A stretch of 64,000 nt of DNA from Cymodocea nodosa (GCA_036874045.1 CM072337.1:22666001-22730000); one strand, 5' to 3'. Counted from the stretch's first letter, positions 12,018 to 24,744 are shown. Notes: a model not told the origin generated them from the letters alone. A program made the numbers and translations.

Positions 12018-12049
12018 TCAATCCTCTCCTCCTCCTCCTCCGCCGCCAT
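12018..12049 (-). other. Candidate first coding exon (MAAEEEEERI...), unproven
   Basis: On the - strand an ATG at 12049 starts a short Met-Ala-Ala-Glu5-Arg-Ile frame that runs into a very good splice donor (GA|GTAAGT at 12018/12017). Without splicing it stops one codon later. About 700 nt downstream, near 11285-11315, there is a pyrimidine-tract acceptor followed by a short open stretch reading KKLVERNDQLQ, but the phase does not match. It may be the start of a small coiled-coil gene or chance. Confidence 0.15.
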
Positions 12050-12605
12050 TGCATTGCTGCAGACCAGCTCACTGATGGAGAAAGAAACTCTCACCCAAGA
12101 AGATGATGTACAGCACTTGTGAGGTGGAGACCGCAGGCACAAATTAATATGCATGTATGGACAATTGAGTAGTGTTGACAACCCGGATACATACAACACC
12201 GTACATAATTAACCACCACCACGAAGAAGCGTTGAGATTTCCAAACTCTGATGTCATCGCTCGCTGGTTAATTAGCCGTCCCAAGCCATTCTTTAATTTC
12301 CACCTGAATACATAATTCCCAAGCCTTGCTGTGGTACGCATGCCGAGACAAAGAACCCTACCATGCGTTCTGACTTCATTTTGCTCCTACTCAAATTTTT
12401 GCAGTCATTGGATGGTAAATATTTTAAATACTGCGCAAGTACTTCGATCCTTCTGCAAACGTTATCTTAAGCATGCAATATGACGGTCAACCCGAAGGAC
12501 ACTATTTGTTTATACCAACAACGAGGAAATATGAATTTAATTAATTCTGCAAGAATACAAGAAATAGGTGGAATTAGAAGCATTTATATATAAAAAGTTA
12601 AAACA

Positions 12606-12608
<3 letters not shown>

Positions 12609-12640
<32 letters not shown>
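12609..12640. repeat. (AT)16 microsatellite
   Basis: Uninterrupted AT dinucleotide run of 32 bases in intergenic DNA. Confidence 0.9.
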
Positions 12641-12643
<3 letters not shown>

Positions 12644-13693
12644 CGTGTGTATCTTAAGCAATGTAAAACTAGATTTATAAAATCTATATAATCCTGTGAC
12701 ATTAATGTTACTCTCACAAATCCATCACCAGGTCCAACCTATCATCATTTTTTTATTGAACCTATATATCTTATTACTAAAACCTGATGTAACCAATATA
12801 TTCTTGCTGGTCATACCTCATCTCCTCGTATTAATTAACGTTTCATGCAAACAAACACGTCTTCTTGATCCATTAATTCATCCCTTATTCTATGTTTGTG
12901 TTGTTCAACCGATCCTACTTCATCATCAATCGTTGCCACCATACATCTATCTATTGTTAGAAAGAAAGAACACGTACACATATGACAGATTATTGTCTAT
13001 TGTTTTCCTTAATGAAAAGAATCATATAAAACTACTAAATTAGTCACCGGTTTAACGAAAAATCACCCATTTACCAACCATCATCCGTTATTACCCATTT
13101 ATTTCCGTGAGTAAGAAACAGATAAGAGCAATATTATTTGAAGTGGATAACACCGTTGATTAATAGATAATAACAAGGGTACCCACTGAAGTCTATGCCT
13201 GATTAACTCCCATCAAAATTCAAAATCTTTGCGTGTTCTCATGTATCAAAAGCAATTCCATACACTTGGGTATCACATGATGATCAGTTGATCAGCGTAC
13301 GGTAAGTGAGAACCAAGTAAGAGAGAAGTCAAAGCAACAGATTTTCCCACGGTGAACTTTAATTAATAATACAGACGTGCGACCCAAATACGTACAATTA
13401 AATACTCCCCCGAAGACTTGAGCTGCTCCCTCAAGTTGAATGTCGACCCACGATTTCGAAAAATCTCTCTGCGGGGTGTATCTGCGCATATATATATATA
13501 ATAAACAAATGGTTTGGTTCGAAGAAACCTGACAGCTACAACCCAAAAATAAACGATATACATATATTGTTTGTAATTGATATGAATTCGTAATCTCCTT
13601 GTCTCATGCATCCTCCTCCTCACCTTCTTCTTCGCCAATATTAATTAATCCTGATGCGACCTGGGGAGGAGGACGACCTTAGAGCCGAAGGCA
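12641..13693. other. Intergenic DNA and promoter of the third ATL gene
   Basis: No gene is recognised. A (TA)n run at 13489-13501 lies about 190 nt before the ATL start and could serve as a TATA region. The last 50 bases before the start are GC-richer. Confidence 0.4.
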
Positions 13694-14173
13694 ATGAACC
13701 GGGACGACCTTCGTCAGAACAGCCAAGGTCAGCTCCCGCCCGTCAGTCTCTCCGTACAGGGCATAGCCGTGTTCTCGGCCTTCATGGCCTTCTTCGCCAT
13801 GCTGGTCTTGCTCCTCTGCTGCTGCGCCACACGCCTCTCCCGCCGCCACCCGCAGGTAGACCACGACGCCGCGGCAATCGCGGACGCGGAGGACGGCATC
13901 CGCTCCACGGCCGACGAGGGCCTCCGGCCCGACGTCATCGAGTCCCTCCCGGTCTTTCTGTACACGCCGTCGACAACGGACGACCGGAAGCTGGCCGAGT
14001 GCGCCGTGTGCCTGGAGGAGTTCAAGGAGAGGGAGAAAGGGAGGCGTCTCCCCGGCTGCAAGCATGATTTCCACATCGACTGCATCGACATGTGGCTGCA
14101 CTCGCACTCGACGTGTCCCGTGTGTAGATCCACGGTCAAGTCGGCGGAGTCTTGTCCTCCTCCAACAAATTAA
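13694..14173 (+). CDS. ATL-type RING-H2 finger E3 ubiquitin ligase (159 aa)
   Basis: Intronless third ATL gene. A strongly hydrophobic segment at about residues 23-45 ends in a triple Cys and a basic stop-transfer stretch. The GLD position at 76-78 reads Gly-Leu-Arg, with Asp displaced to residue 80. The RING-H2 is complete: C103, C106, C122, H124, H127, C130, C141, C144, with W134 and P142. The RING core (GCKHDFHIDCIDMWLHSHST) is nearly the same as in the ATL at 956-1840, more so than in the ATL at 3286, which suggests that the first and third genes are the closer pair. The protein stops 15 residues after the RING. It is probably a membrane-bound E3 ligase; its substrate is unknown. A C12 run begins 3 nt after the stop codon. 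Confidence 0.93.
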   Translation: MNRDDLRQNSQGQLPPVSLSVQGIAVFSAFMAFFAMLVLLLCCCATRLSRRHPQVDHDAAAIADAEDGIRSTADEGLRPDVIESLPVFLYTPSTTDDRKLAECAVCLEEFKEREKGRRLPGCKHDFHIDCIDMWLHSHSTCPVCRSTVKSAESCPPPTN

Positions 14174-17020
14174 ATTCCCCCCCCCCCCATCATAATATTC
14201 TAATTAATTCATCCCACGGAAAATCGCGCCAAGTTCCTCCTAGTACAGAACATGAGCACGGTGATATATTCCATGAATTGTCTTGGCTGCATGTATTTGT
14301 AAAACATTGTACTGCTACGTGTATTACAGTAAAATTGATATTCATCTCCAAAGTTCAACTTTTGTACTGCTTATGTATTTGCAGAAAGAATCATTTTCTC
14401 CTTTCCCACCCACCAAATTATTTATTCCTCCCTCCACCCCAATTCCAGGACCATTACCTCCCATCTACTAATCTCCTCCTCCACCACCACCACCACCACA
14501 GCTACAAAATAACGCCATATCCCTTTCAATCGAAAACCTCGCCTAACCCCTCTTTTGTCTCCATCTCCGTTGCCACATTCCGGTCAACAATGTCCTTTCT
14601 GCATCCACCTCCCCATCCTCACCGTTGGCGACTCCCTCCCCTCTCGTCATTGCAGGACCTCCTTGATTGCCTGCATGCGCAAGTTAGATGGAATCCCCCC
14701 TGCCGAGGAGGGGAAAGGTGATGCGAGAGGTGAAGTCGTGGAGAGGGTACTGCAGGTCAGGGATATTGCAGTGGCGATGGTCGAGGAGGAAGAAAGGGGG
14801 AGGAAGGTAGACGCTTGTGCCACGGTGGGAAAGCTTTGCGCGTGGAAGAAATAAATCCCATCTAACCAAGGAGGGCTTGCCTCAGATTCGTTGGCCTTGA
14901 TTGTGAAGGAATAGATGCGAGTATGGCATGCAAAGGAGGTGGTGGAAGAACGAAAGAACGGACGATTACGATACCACCACAAACAGGAGGGGGGCGATTC
15001 TAACCATTCGAGGATTGTGGAGGCCCTTACCTAAACATATAATGTTGTGGTTGATGAGGTCCGAAAAATATGGGAACAATAATGCTAGAAAATCATCCAA
15101 TCTTTGGCACCAAGCGACTACCAACCAATAGAGAAAACAACACTTAACGACAGCGTTACAAGTGATCTCTAAAAGGTTTAGATTAGGAATTTTTGTATCG
15201 AAGATTGCACTCTCGAATTAGGAACTAGAGGCTGGAGTCCGTTATGTTGAAAGATGTACAAGGTGGGAATGCAAGGCATTAAATATCACATCTTAAGACA
15301 ACTTAATTACAGGTGCCATGAAATTGGTTAAAAAAAATATAAACATGACAATGCTGAAAAACATGAAGCTATTTATTGTAAATAAATACGGAATGGGTGC
15401 GGAAATTTTTCATGTCAATCCCCGGATCATCAATTCTAAAATTGGATGATTATTTCTGTGTAGCAAGAATATGGATAGCATTTCTTCAAAAATTAGTTTG
15501 CCTTTTTCAAAACCTGACGCAAGGCAAATAGTTTGATCGTCCGCCGATGAAGCGGGCATGCAAACATGCCGTTGTCGATTAAACGCAATTGATACAACGT
15601 TAAACAAGTATTACGAAAAAAATGATCTCTTCAAGAACCAAAAAAACAAATTCCGAATTCAACAGTGCAATAAACTTCTATCATCATTCTTTTTGAAATG
15701 GTTTATAAAATCAACTTATAGTGAATTATCACGCAATGAATCTAATGCTGTCACTATACTTTCCTCAGTTTCATAACAAAGGAAATGTAATTCATTAGAT
15801 AGTTTCTTTTCCGCTACAAAAATATAAAACGATATTGTATATGCCCAAATTTCTTTCTAAAAGCAATATGTTGCAAGAGATGACTTAACCAAAAGTAAAG
15901 ATTTTTAAGATAGCCACATGTGAATTAGCTGGTAAAACGAAATTCTAATGCTGTTATAATGAAAATTTCGACTTGAGCGATCAATCATAACTGACATATT
16001 TCGACCGTCTATTGCGATTTTTTCCCGCAAGTTTTTCTTTTGATTTCTCCAACTTTAACAGGATCTATAGAACAGAAAAAGAACCACCAACAATCATTTC
16101 TCGCATTTAAAAAGGTATTTCTGCCGAAATATCCTTTTAAAATTGTAAATAACTTGTATACTCTTTAAATACGATGACATGCTGGATACCCCTGTAAGCC
16201 GCAATACCCTTCTAGGAAGTGTACGATTTCAGTTTTTAAGGCTATGTACGACATTATTATATTTGAAAGATATAAAACTTACTTAGAACTTTTTTTATGA
16301 TATTTAACCAAAGAATTGTTAATATTTTCGATGGTACTACAGAAAAAATAAGTGTAAGAAAATCTGAACATTTTTGCCAGACACAACACTACGGCAAACG
16401 TTATCCTCTGTCACGAACCTGGGAACTGAAGAAAATAAGAAAAAACTAAGTTTTGTATCCAACGAGGAAACCATGATATAAAGGGCCGGAACTAAGTCTG
16501 ATGGGCAAACCTTGGAAAGTTGCACAGGGCTGCTGCTGTTCTCATCTCGCTGTTCGTATATAGAGCTCTCATAGCCAAGAGAACAAAACAAGCCACCAGC
16601 TACCAGCCCACAGACCAGCTCCAATACCATAGAGCCAATGCATAAAGAGACAACAGAAAATAAGTTTTTTTTGTAATGGTAAATTTTTTGCTTAAATTCA
16701 AGCCAAAGTTTGCTTCCACAAGGTAGAGTGGAAGACAAGAAACAATAAAATCTCTCGTGCAAAAAAGAAAGCAACTATCACTAAACTGCTTGGATAAATT
16801 TCCATCTCATGTAGAATTCATAATACTGTATGTAATTTTTTTTTGAAAGATAACACTGTATGACATTTTTACAAGATAGTTGCAGTATTTTGGAGGATTC
16901 TTGTCCATAAGATTTGAAAAATTTTTGGGACTAGCTGTCAAACATTGTGGCATTTCATAGGGATTAAACAAGCTCCATTAGTTGACACCAAACTGCTAAC
17001 CCCAATTGTTAAACATGCAA
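14174..17020. other. Intergenic region with two weak coding-like patches
   Basis: A run of 12 C lies at 14177-14188 in the presumed ATL 3' UTR. A GC-richer patch at about 14555-14854 (+) has an open frame with a helical, charged C-terminal part, and one at about 16337-16774 (-) is also open. Neither shows a family I recognise or has clear splice support. The rest is AT-rich. Confidence 0.35.
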
Positions 17021-17091
17021 GATTATATCTTACTGATTGATCTTATCAAATTAGATTACATCGTATTGATTGATCTTATCAAATAAAATTA
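17021..17091. repeat. Short tandem duplication (about 33-38 bp x2)
   Basis: Two adjacent copies of a GATTAYATC...TTGATCTTATCAAAT unit in AT-rich intergenic DNA. Confidence 0.6.
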
Positions 17092-17472
17092 TACCTTACT
17101 CACTTAAAAAAATTAGTTCAAAGTGTAACCAAGGAAAACGATACATGCTAAGAAAAGACGTAACAAAATCTAAGGCGGCCAACGCTTACCTGTGCTTAGG
17201 ATGTTTGGTCCGACAAAAATTTCATCCCCATATCCTTCTTTTTGGTCTGAACAAATGTGTCACGATAAAGTAACAAAAAAGAAAAAACAATAAAATAATA
17301 GCAGTAGAAACATTTACCTTCTTAATTAGATGTCTCACACTCACAGTCCGATGAACTGCTATTTCAAAATTCACAAAAAATTGTAGCTGCTGAATAAGAA
17401 GTTTGTACAAAAACTTCAAACAAAAATTGGCAAGCACATGATTGTTCATGAAAAGCTAGAAAATAATATACA

Positions 17473-19482
17473 TTAAAATAATAAAAAATCATCATCCTCA
17501 TCCTCATCATTAGGAATTTTTATATCTTCATTTCCATCTATCTCACAGTTATCAAGAGCCTGCTCATCTTCCGTCACCTCTGAGTCAACCTCATCTACAT
17601 TCACAACACTAACCCTCTTTTCTTTTGAACATGCAGAGAATATGCTTGCTTTAAAATAGGATTTAAGATATTTGGTTGATTCTCTAGCTTTCATTGTACT
17701 TGCAACAAAAACATTCTCGGCAATTTCATCACCATCTACCTTCCCTATCAATCACTCATTCCAATCATCAATTTCTTTTAAAGAAATAGGGTCAATGGTA
17801 TCCCTTTGTTCAAATCAGTCCATTAGTGCTTGAATGTATTTCACATAAATAAAATCATTAAGTTGATTTTGTTCTAACCTATTCCTCTTCTTTGAATAAA
17901 TAAATAGTATTTATCAATAAATAAATAAATTAACTAAATAGTATTTATTTTAGAAAAAGAATTAAAACTAAAACGTACAAGCTCGAACATACTCCACTTT
18001 TTCTTACAACCAGAAGCATGACAAGTGAAACCAAGAACTTTTACTACCAACTTTTGCTAGTTAGGTGCTGAACCACTAAATTGAGTCCACCATTCGTTTG
18101 CTCTATAACCAAAATAAAATAATTACAAACACAATTGAAAATAAAACAATATGGACAATAATACTAATTAAATATTACCTAGTGCTTTTTCTTCCTAAGG
18201 TGAACTGCCAAGTATATCTCAAAAAGTCTTTTAGCTTCTCTATAAAATGGCATCTCACTTATTATCTTCTCGAGTGTTTGGATCAAGCACCAATCTATTA
18301 ATAACATGATATAAGCCTGTCATAACCTCTGAATTGGACTCCAAATTTGGATTTTCATAAGAAAACTCTAGGTTTAATTAATAACCTGCTACATGCAAAA
18401 ACCTATGAAGTTGACACTCTCATCTTCTATCAATGATCTCAAAAACGTTACAATACTATTTCTATTGTTATTGCAAGCTCTTACGATTGCCTCCTTACAT
18501 TGATCCATTGCCTCATAAATATATTCCATAACTGACCATTCTACGTATACAAGGCAAAGCACCTTATTAAAGATGTCATAGCTTTGACCATGTAGACAAT
18601 GTGGTCACAAAATGAAGCCATTAAGACAACTTTCTTTCCTTTAGCAACCTTTGTCCATCTTGAAGTAGACCATTTCTCAAAAGTGAACATTTTCATTAAG
18701 TTGAACTTTTGCTCATGAATGCTTTCAAGTATAAGGTAGGAAATGACAAATCTTGTCACCCCAAGCCTAACTAACTCCCTCTGGTGTGTAAAATCCCTCA
18801 ACATGTTCAACATAAACAAATGGTTATAAATATAACCATTAAGAGTCATTGCCATTCAAAGTATTTTTTTCATTGTCTACTTTTCAAAAATCCTCTATCA
18901 TTAAGTCAATGAAATGAATTGCACATGGGCTCCAATAAAGATGAGGCCATTTAGCTTCCAATAATTTACCTGCATACATCGAACAAAATAAATTAGTAAA
19001 AAGTAGAACTAGGGAATATAGGCCAAATGAAAAATGAAATGACTTACCAGCCAATAATGACAATTATTTTGTCAAGAAATTTAAAATTTTTTTCTCCTAT
19101 CTTTACATATAAAGAAGCATTTATAGACTAGAGAAAAATTGTCCAACAGAATATAGGCCAAAGAAGCATGTGGACAATTTACCAAGTAATTTATCAAAGT
19201 CCTATTCTTCCTGTTGGTCCATCCATAACACATCAATGCGCATCCATATTTTATGATGGACACTTCATAGATCTTTAGAAGATCTTTTGTATTTGCTACT
19301 TCCTTTTTAAGTAAAGTAGCTTTCAATTCATGGAAACTAGGTGGTTTCAAACCTGCAAGTTTCCCATTTACTTCCAGCATAACACTGAAGGCCTCATCTT
19401 GTGCAAAATTAAATGATATATTGTTCCAATAAAACCGTCTAGAAATGTAATGCACAATTATATCTTTTCCCTCAGATTTCAT
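17473..19482 (-). pseudogene. Decayed hAT-family transposase
   Basis: Read right to left, the - strand encodes successive pieces of a plant hAT transposase. The DUF659-type segment contains GCALMCYGWTNRKNRTLINY (19081-19482). Next comes a piece reading LLEAKWPHLYWSPCAIHFID (about 18890-18970), a middle piece with NMLRDFTHQRELVR-like sequence (18541-18855) and a piece reading MEYIYEAMDQCKEAIVRACN (about 18480-18540). The hAT dimerisation part FTCHASGC followed by KKKWSMFE lies near 18000-18040, and the acidic C-terminal tail at 17473-17760. These pieces are in the correct order but separated by stops and frameshifts, so no functional protein can be made. I did not find convincing 8-bp target duplications or terminal repeats. 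The sequence is a fossil of an autonomous element. Confidence 0.85.
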
Positions 19483-19851
19483 TCATCGTGGCAAGCTTTA
19501 TGTTCAACTTGTTCTTCCTTTATGCACTGTTATCATTCTAAAAAGATCGAATAATTATGCAAACAAACAACAAACTTAAATCAGACCTAAATTGATTTTA
19601 AAAAGCAAATCAGACCCAGATTAAAAAATTTAAATAAATCAGGCCTAAATTGGAAAAATCTCAAATTACTCTACTAAATTTGTAATCAAAGTCAAATTTT
19701 AAAGTGGCATAAGGTTTAAAAAAACATATATCATGGTCAACATCTAAAATATGGTCAAAAATCAAAATAAATGGAAGCAATAAATGGTGCCTACTTTAAG
19801 GTGGAATGATTGTTTCTGATAAATTTCAATTTGGATTTAACATTTCAGGGG

Positions 19852-20760
19852 GATTTGTGCGATTGGGAAATAGTAGGAAATGAGGGGAAAGGAAATGGCG
19901 GAAAAAGTTTTCTTGTTGTTTCTTATGTTTGTGTTAATAGAAACAGGAAGAAATGATTTTCTGCCATTTACTTTCATATTAAAAAAAACATTTCTTGTCG
20001 TTTCCCATGTCATCCTTTTGGAAACAACAGAAAATGATACAAACTTATAATATAATAAATAATATATAATTATAATAATAAATAACATATTATAATATAT
20101 TAAAATAAATAATAACATTAACATGATATCAAGAAGTATGATTATAATAATAAATAAATAATAACATATTATAATTATAATAGATTAAAATAAAAAATAA
20201 TGTTGAAGAATCAAACTAGATTATAATACATTAAAATATAATAACATTAATGTTATAAGAATAAATAATACATTAACATATTCGGTAACTTAATAATATG
20301 TTAAATAAGTAACATTAATTCTAACAAAACTAAATAATATTAAATAATATATTAACATATTATTTCTGAAAAAATTTAGATTATAATGAACAACGTTGTT
20401 TATATTAATTACAAATATATTATTTCACATGTTACATTTATATTTAACGAAACGTTAATATATACTATAATATTTAAAATATTACTTTTCAAATATAATA
20501 TTTTTAATTTATTATTAAATTATTAAAATTATTAATTTCCTATCATTTTTATCAAGCTAGTAGTAATTTTCGTCAATTTAATATTTTAAAATTATTAAAT
20601 AATACATTTCTTATCATTTCCTACAACTACACAAATATCTCATTTTTCATTTTTCGATCATTTCTTCTAGTATACAAACGACTTTATATTTTCTATCATA
20701 TTCTATCATATCCTATTGTTTTCATTTCTATTATTTCCTGACAAGAAATGTGCACAAATG
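19852..20760. mobile_element. AT-rich non-autonomous element with inverted ends (about 0.9 kb)
   Basis: The left end GATTTGTGC...GGAAATAGTAGGAAATGA is mirrored on the other strand at the right end by CATTTGTGC...GGAAATAATAGAAATGA. The interior is almost pure A/T and non-coding. Nearby flanks carry the similar 9-mers GGATTTAAC and GGATTAAAT, but the boundaries are too uncertain to call a target duplication. It lies just upstream of the hAT fossil and could be a derivative of the same or another family. Confidence 0.4.
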
Positions 20761-21202
20761 AGTCTTAGGATTAAATAAGGTTAATCTAGAAATATAATGA
20801 CAATTGTGCAAGGACGTTTAGATGACATGTGGAAAATGATACCAAGGAAATTTACAAAAGAACTCAAAAGAGAAGGTTGTAAAGTGAAATGTTAAGTACT
20901 AACTGCAAGAGCCAAGAAACTTGCTCATAGAATAAGTCGAAAGAAGTCAAGATAGAAAAATATGTTTAGGTTTTAGATGATCCAATAACGTAGAGGATTT
21001 TATCAGATATTAGGATTACATTTGTAACAAATAAATCTAAGAAAAGAAATTATGCTAAACAGATAACTTACACAGTCAATATTTAAGCAAGAATATTGTA
21101 GTTTACTGTAGTAAATTAGTGAATCACAAAAGTCATAGAAGAAAGTTGCAAGGTAGTAGCTAAGAGTCTAAATAGTGGAGAAAGAATATCAAAAGGTGTA
21201 AC
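20761..21202. other. AT-rich DNA, no gene seen
   Basis: Nothing recognisable; it borders the tandem repeat that follows and may be part of the same repetitive unit. Confidence 0.35.
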
Positions 21203-21990
21203 GAGATCAATTAGGAAAAGAGGCTAATAAAAGAAGTGTTATGAGAATCACGAGTTTTATGAAGGATATCATTGTTTATAATTGCAATTGCTTATGATGA
21301 GGTAATTCCAAGGGCAATAAAGAAAGGAAATAAAGATTAAAAACCAAACAACCTTATGGTTAAAGAGTTAGCAATGATGTACAAACAACAAACATGGGGA
21401 ATATTAGGGATAGACATCATAAGTAATGATAAGTGTAGTTAACAAATTAATTTCAAAAAGAAGTCTAGTTAAACTAGAAACGTAGTTAGTTAACGAAAGA
21501 AGTATCAAAGTCAACTATAAGGATAGGAAAATAAATGTTAAAAACTAAATGACTTTCTGGTTGAAGAGTTACCAATGATGAACAAGCACGGGGAATATTA
21601 GGTAAAAACATTATAAGTAATTACAAGTGTAGTTAACAAGTAACAAAAAGAAGTCTAGTTGGGATAAACATGAATTTGGCAAAAGATATCTCAAAATGAC
21701 TTATAAAAGGCATAATGAGATCAATTAGGAAAAGAGGTCTAATAAAAGAAGTGCTGTGAGAATCAAGAATTATATAAAGGATGCCATGGTTTATAATTGG
21801 AATTTCTAATGACGAGCTAATTTCTTGGATAATGGGGAAAGGAAAATAAAGGTTAAAAACTGAAGGACATTACAGTTGACGAGTGAACTATGATGGGCAA
21901 CGCACATGGAATATTGGGAAAAGACATCATAAGTAATTACAAGTGTGGTTAGCTAATTACAGTAAGAAGTCTAGTCGAGATAGAAATGTA
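21203..21990. repeat. Diverged tandem repeat, period about 514 bp with a partial inner copy
   Basis: GAGATCAATTAGGAAAAGAG begins at 21203 and again at 21717. The sequences after both run parallel through AATAAAAGAAGTG, TTTATAATTG and AAGAAGTCTAGT blocks. The AAGAAGTCTAGT block ends at about 21470, 21660 and 21975, so there is an extra partial unit (about 190 bp) between the two full ones. There is no coding potential. Confidence 0.7.
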
Positions 21991-22329
21991 ATTGGTTAAC
22001 AAAAGATAGGTTTCCGACCAAGTCATCATTTCCAGTATCTGCAGCCTCATCAAGCAGATATTGGCTTTTGATGGATAATAAAGATATTGGAACAACTTGG
22101 AAAAATAGGTATATATGAAGCTCAACTAGAGCTTGGAGCACAGAGCGAATGCCAGGATGAGTCATTGGCACCACCTATCCATGCAAGTAAGATTCCAAGT
22201 CAGGTTTCCAATCTTATTCGGTTATTCCATAATGTACATATTTTCACATATGCCCATTGCCTTTAGTTATAATCCACTATTTATTTCTTTTCATGTTGCC
22301 AGATCTTATTTCAAAACATTTTTGGTTCA

Positions 22330-23054
22330 TTAGTTAGAGAAGCAAAAAAAATTAAAATTGCATAATTCAATGAAAGATTTAATGGATGGATGAAAAGGAT
22401 CCACAAGGTCAATCCTGATGAGATTAATATATTGATTTTTTTTCCAGTGGCGAACCCCACACATTTCCTTGACACACTTCTGCCTCAATTTACTCACATT
22501 TCTTACTTTTGACATGTCTTGAGATAGAGGGCGCTTCTGACATACTCATCTTTCATGAGAAAGTTCTGGTCTTTCGTATCAATTCCAACAACACTTCCAA
22601 GATTTCCAGCGTCGAATTTACACCATTCTAAAATCCAAAAGTCACAAACAGAAAAGAGAGCATATTCTGCAAACAACTCAGACGAACGAACACCTTAGTC
22701 GACAGATAGCCGGGTACTAAAAAAAAATCTAAATTAAACTCCAATGAATGTGAGAAAAAGAATGTATCACCTGCACGCATCCGACGAAGAGCAGGATCAC
22801 GCGTGTGAAGACCAGTCCGCTTTGTCCTAGGGCGCTTCTGGTCCATTTTGCGGACCTGGAGCGATCCATCATGGCCGGTCCGACGCCATCGCCGCCGACA
22901 GTCACGGCGGAATAATGACGAAGAGGACGAATCAGACAAGTACGAAGACGATGTAAGGGAGGATGTGGGCGACGAAGCCGCCACAGGGTAGTTCGGGAAG
23001 AGAAGGGAACTCAGGCATAACTTGCGTCGAGGTATTTCGAGATCGAGCACATAT
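22330..23054 (-). CDS. Tentative three-exon gene fragment, unknown product
   Basis: Three - strand pieces join with matching phases: 23054-22771 (acceptor TTTCCAG before it, donor CAG|GTGATA after it), 22627-22507 (acceptor TTTTAG, donor AAAA|GTAAGA) and 22414-22330 (acceptor ATCAG, ending in TAA). The first piece is GC-rich and encodes a Ser-rich then Arg-rich stretch; an internal Met begins MDQKRPRTKR. The second encodes WCKFDAGNLGSVVGIDTK and following sequence, the third IDLVDPFHPSIKSFIELC. I do not recognise the family. No upstream exon or promoter was found, so this may be the 3' part of a gene or a relic. The support is splice-phase consistency and the GC step only. Confidence 0.3.
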
Positions 23055-24569
23055 CTGGAAATAAAAAACTAGTCATTAATAAATTCTTTGATGGTAATAA
23101 CTAATAATTATTAATCATTGAAGAAAAAAACTTTAAAAAAAATAAATATCGAAGAAAATCTTCATTTATTCATGAAGCTACTATTATGGTTCTTCCAAAC
23201 CTTTCATTAAGCCCGCCAATATATAATTTGTTCAAACTTTCTTTTCCTCGTTTATATATTATGTTATTGATTATGAAACTTACATAGTAAAACGAATCAC
23301 GTAATCTCGTAAATATAATTTCAATAAAAAAACCAATTTTAAAAGTGGTCGAGTTAGTTAGAACCACGTGTGCATGGTTTTATAATTCTGCTTAGATTTA
23401 AATTCTGATATATACAATCTCGTTCATTCAATATATATGATATTGATCATACATACACATTGTCAAATATTCTAACCAAAACATATATATGGATTGTTTA
23501 GTTACAAAATGGTATGGTAATTGTCCAATCCTGTACCCTTTCTTCCTTTTTCTATAACGTTGAAGGACTCTATTACCATAAAGATTCACTTTATCATTTT
23601 CGAAAAAAAGTTCATTGCAATATGTACGTCGTTCAAAAAATTTTCGTAATTTGGAATCCTACAAGGCGAACGGGATTCAGTAATGCCAATTCATTATTAG
23701 CAGCAGGTAGACAGACCATAAGTTTGAGTCCAATAATATAGCACCTATGATTCAACTAATAATTTTGACATCAAATAGGTCAATCAATCTAAAACGTAGT
23801 AAATTATAAAATAATTAATAAATATTATAAAACTTGTGTTATATTATTAATATACTTACCAAGAGTGCCTGTGTTAGTGGTGCCTTTACGGCCGGGTAAC
23901 AAAATTTTAAAATCTTGACCATTAATCTAAATGATGTATAATGAAATTAAAAAAAAGACTTGTAATTACCAGTTGGTTAGTTATTGATTTGTTTTAAAAA
24001 ATATGGGTACGTATCATAGAATTCTCCACGTATATTTATATACAAGTGCGTGTATATATGTGTGTAATATACACATAACTTATGAGTTATAACTTATGTT
24101 ATATAACTATATTTAGATAAGTTAATAATAAATACACATAAAGAAGTTAAAATATGATGTCATTTGTTGTTTTAATAGAGCATCATATGCTGGACATTTT
24201 GATTGACATCTGTATTATTTTAATATACTCAAATATCGTTTATCATTTTAATAATTAATAATCTGATCCACCAATCAAGTCAGACCAAATCGATTTTTAA
24301 TGATGGAACTTGATTTGACTAATTAAATAGAATGAAATAATTCGATTGAATTTGAATAATATCCATCCCAGATAAATTAAGCAAACCATGCACACCACCA
24401 TGCCTAGCTGTCGATCGACGTCTGAATTCCCACCGGCCGCGCCGCGCCACACAATCTACTCCAAATCCGACAGATAAGATATACGACGGCAGCCATTCCA
24501 TACCATTCCATTTAATAGCTAACTCCGCACCATCCACCGAAGTGATTTGATTTGGTAAGTGTGCCCGTT
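23055..24569. other. AT-rich intergenic DNA, no gene seen
   Basis: No gene recognised. The last 200 bases become GC-richer as the distal promoter of the pectin methylesterase gene. Confidence 0.4.
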
Positions 24570-24579
24570 TATATATTAA
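24570..24579 (+). promoter_or_regulatory. TATA box of the pectin methylesterase gene
   Basis: TATATATTAA sits about 175 nt before the ATG at 24745. Expected transcription start is near 24600. There is no ATG between that point and the proposed start codon. Confidence 0.5.
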
Positions 24580-24744
24580 TCGGCACCAGAAAAACCAGGC
24601 AGACCGTTAGTTTAATTTGAGTAAAAACGGTTGGGCACGCACGCACGCCAACCACTGTGGACGACTGGCTTCCCTTGTCGATCGTTTACGAGCCACCCGC
24701 CGCACCCCCCCCACGAACCACTACAAATTCGGCCGATCGATACG

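Noticed and set aside
16337..16774. 145-codon - strand frame
   Set aside because: It has no recognisable domain and no splice support, and the composition is not clearly coding.
21200..22000. CRISPR-like array
   Set aside because: The repeats are long, diverged and few, and this is a plant genome.
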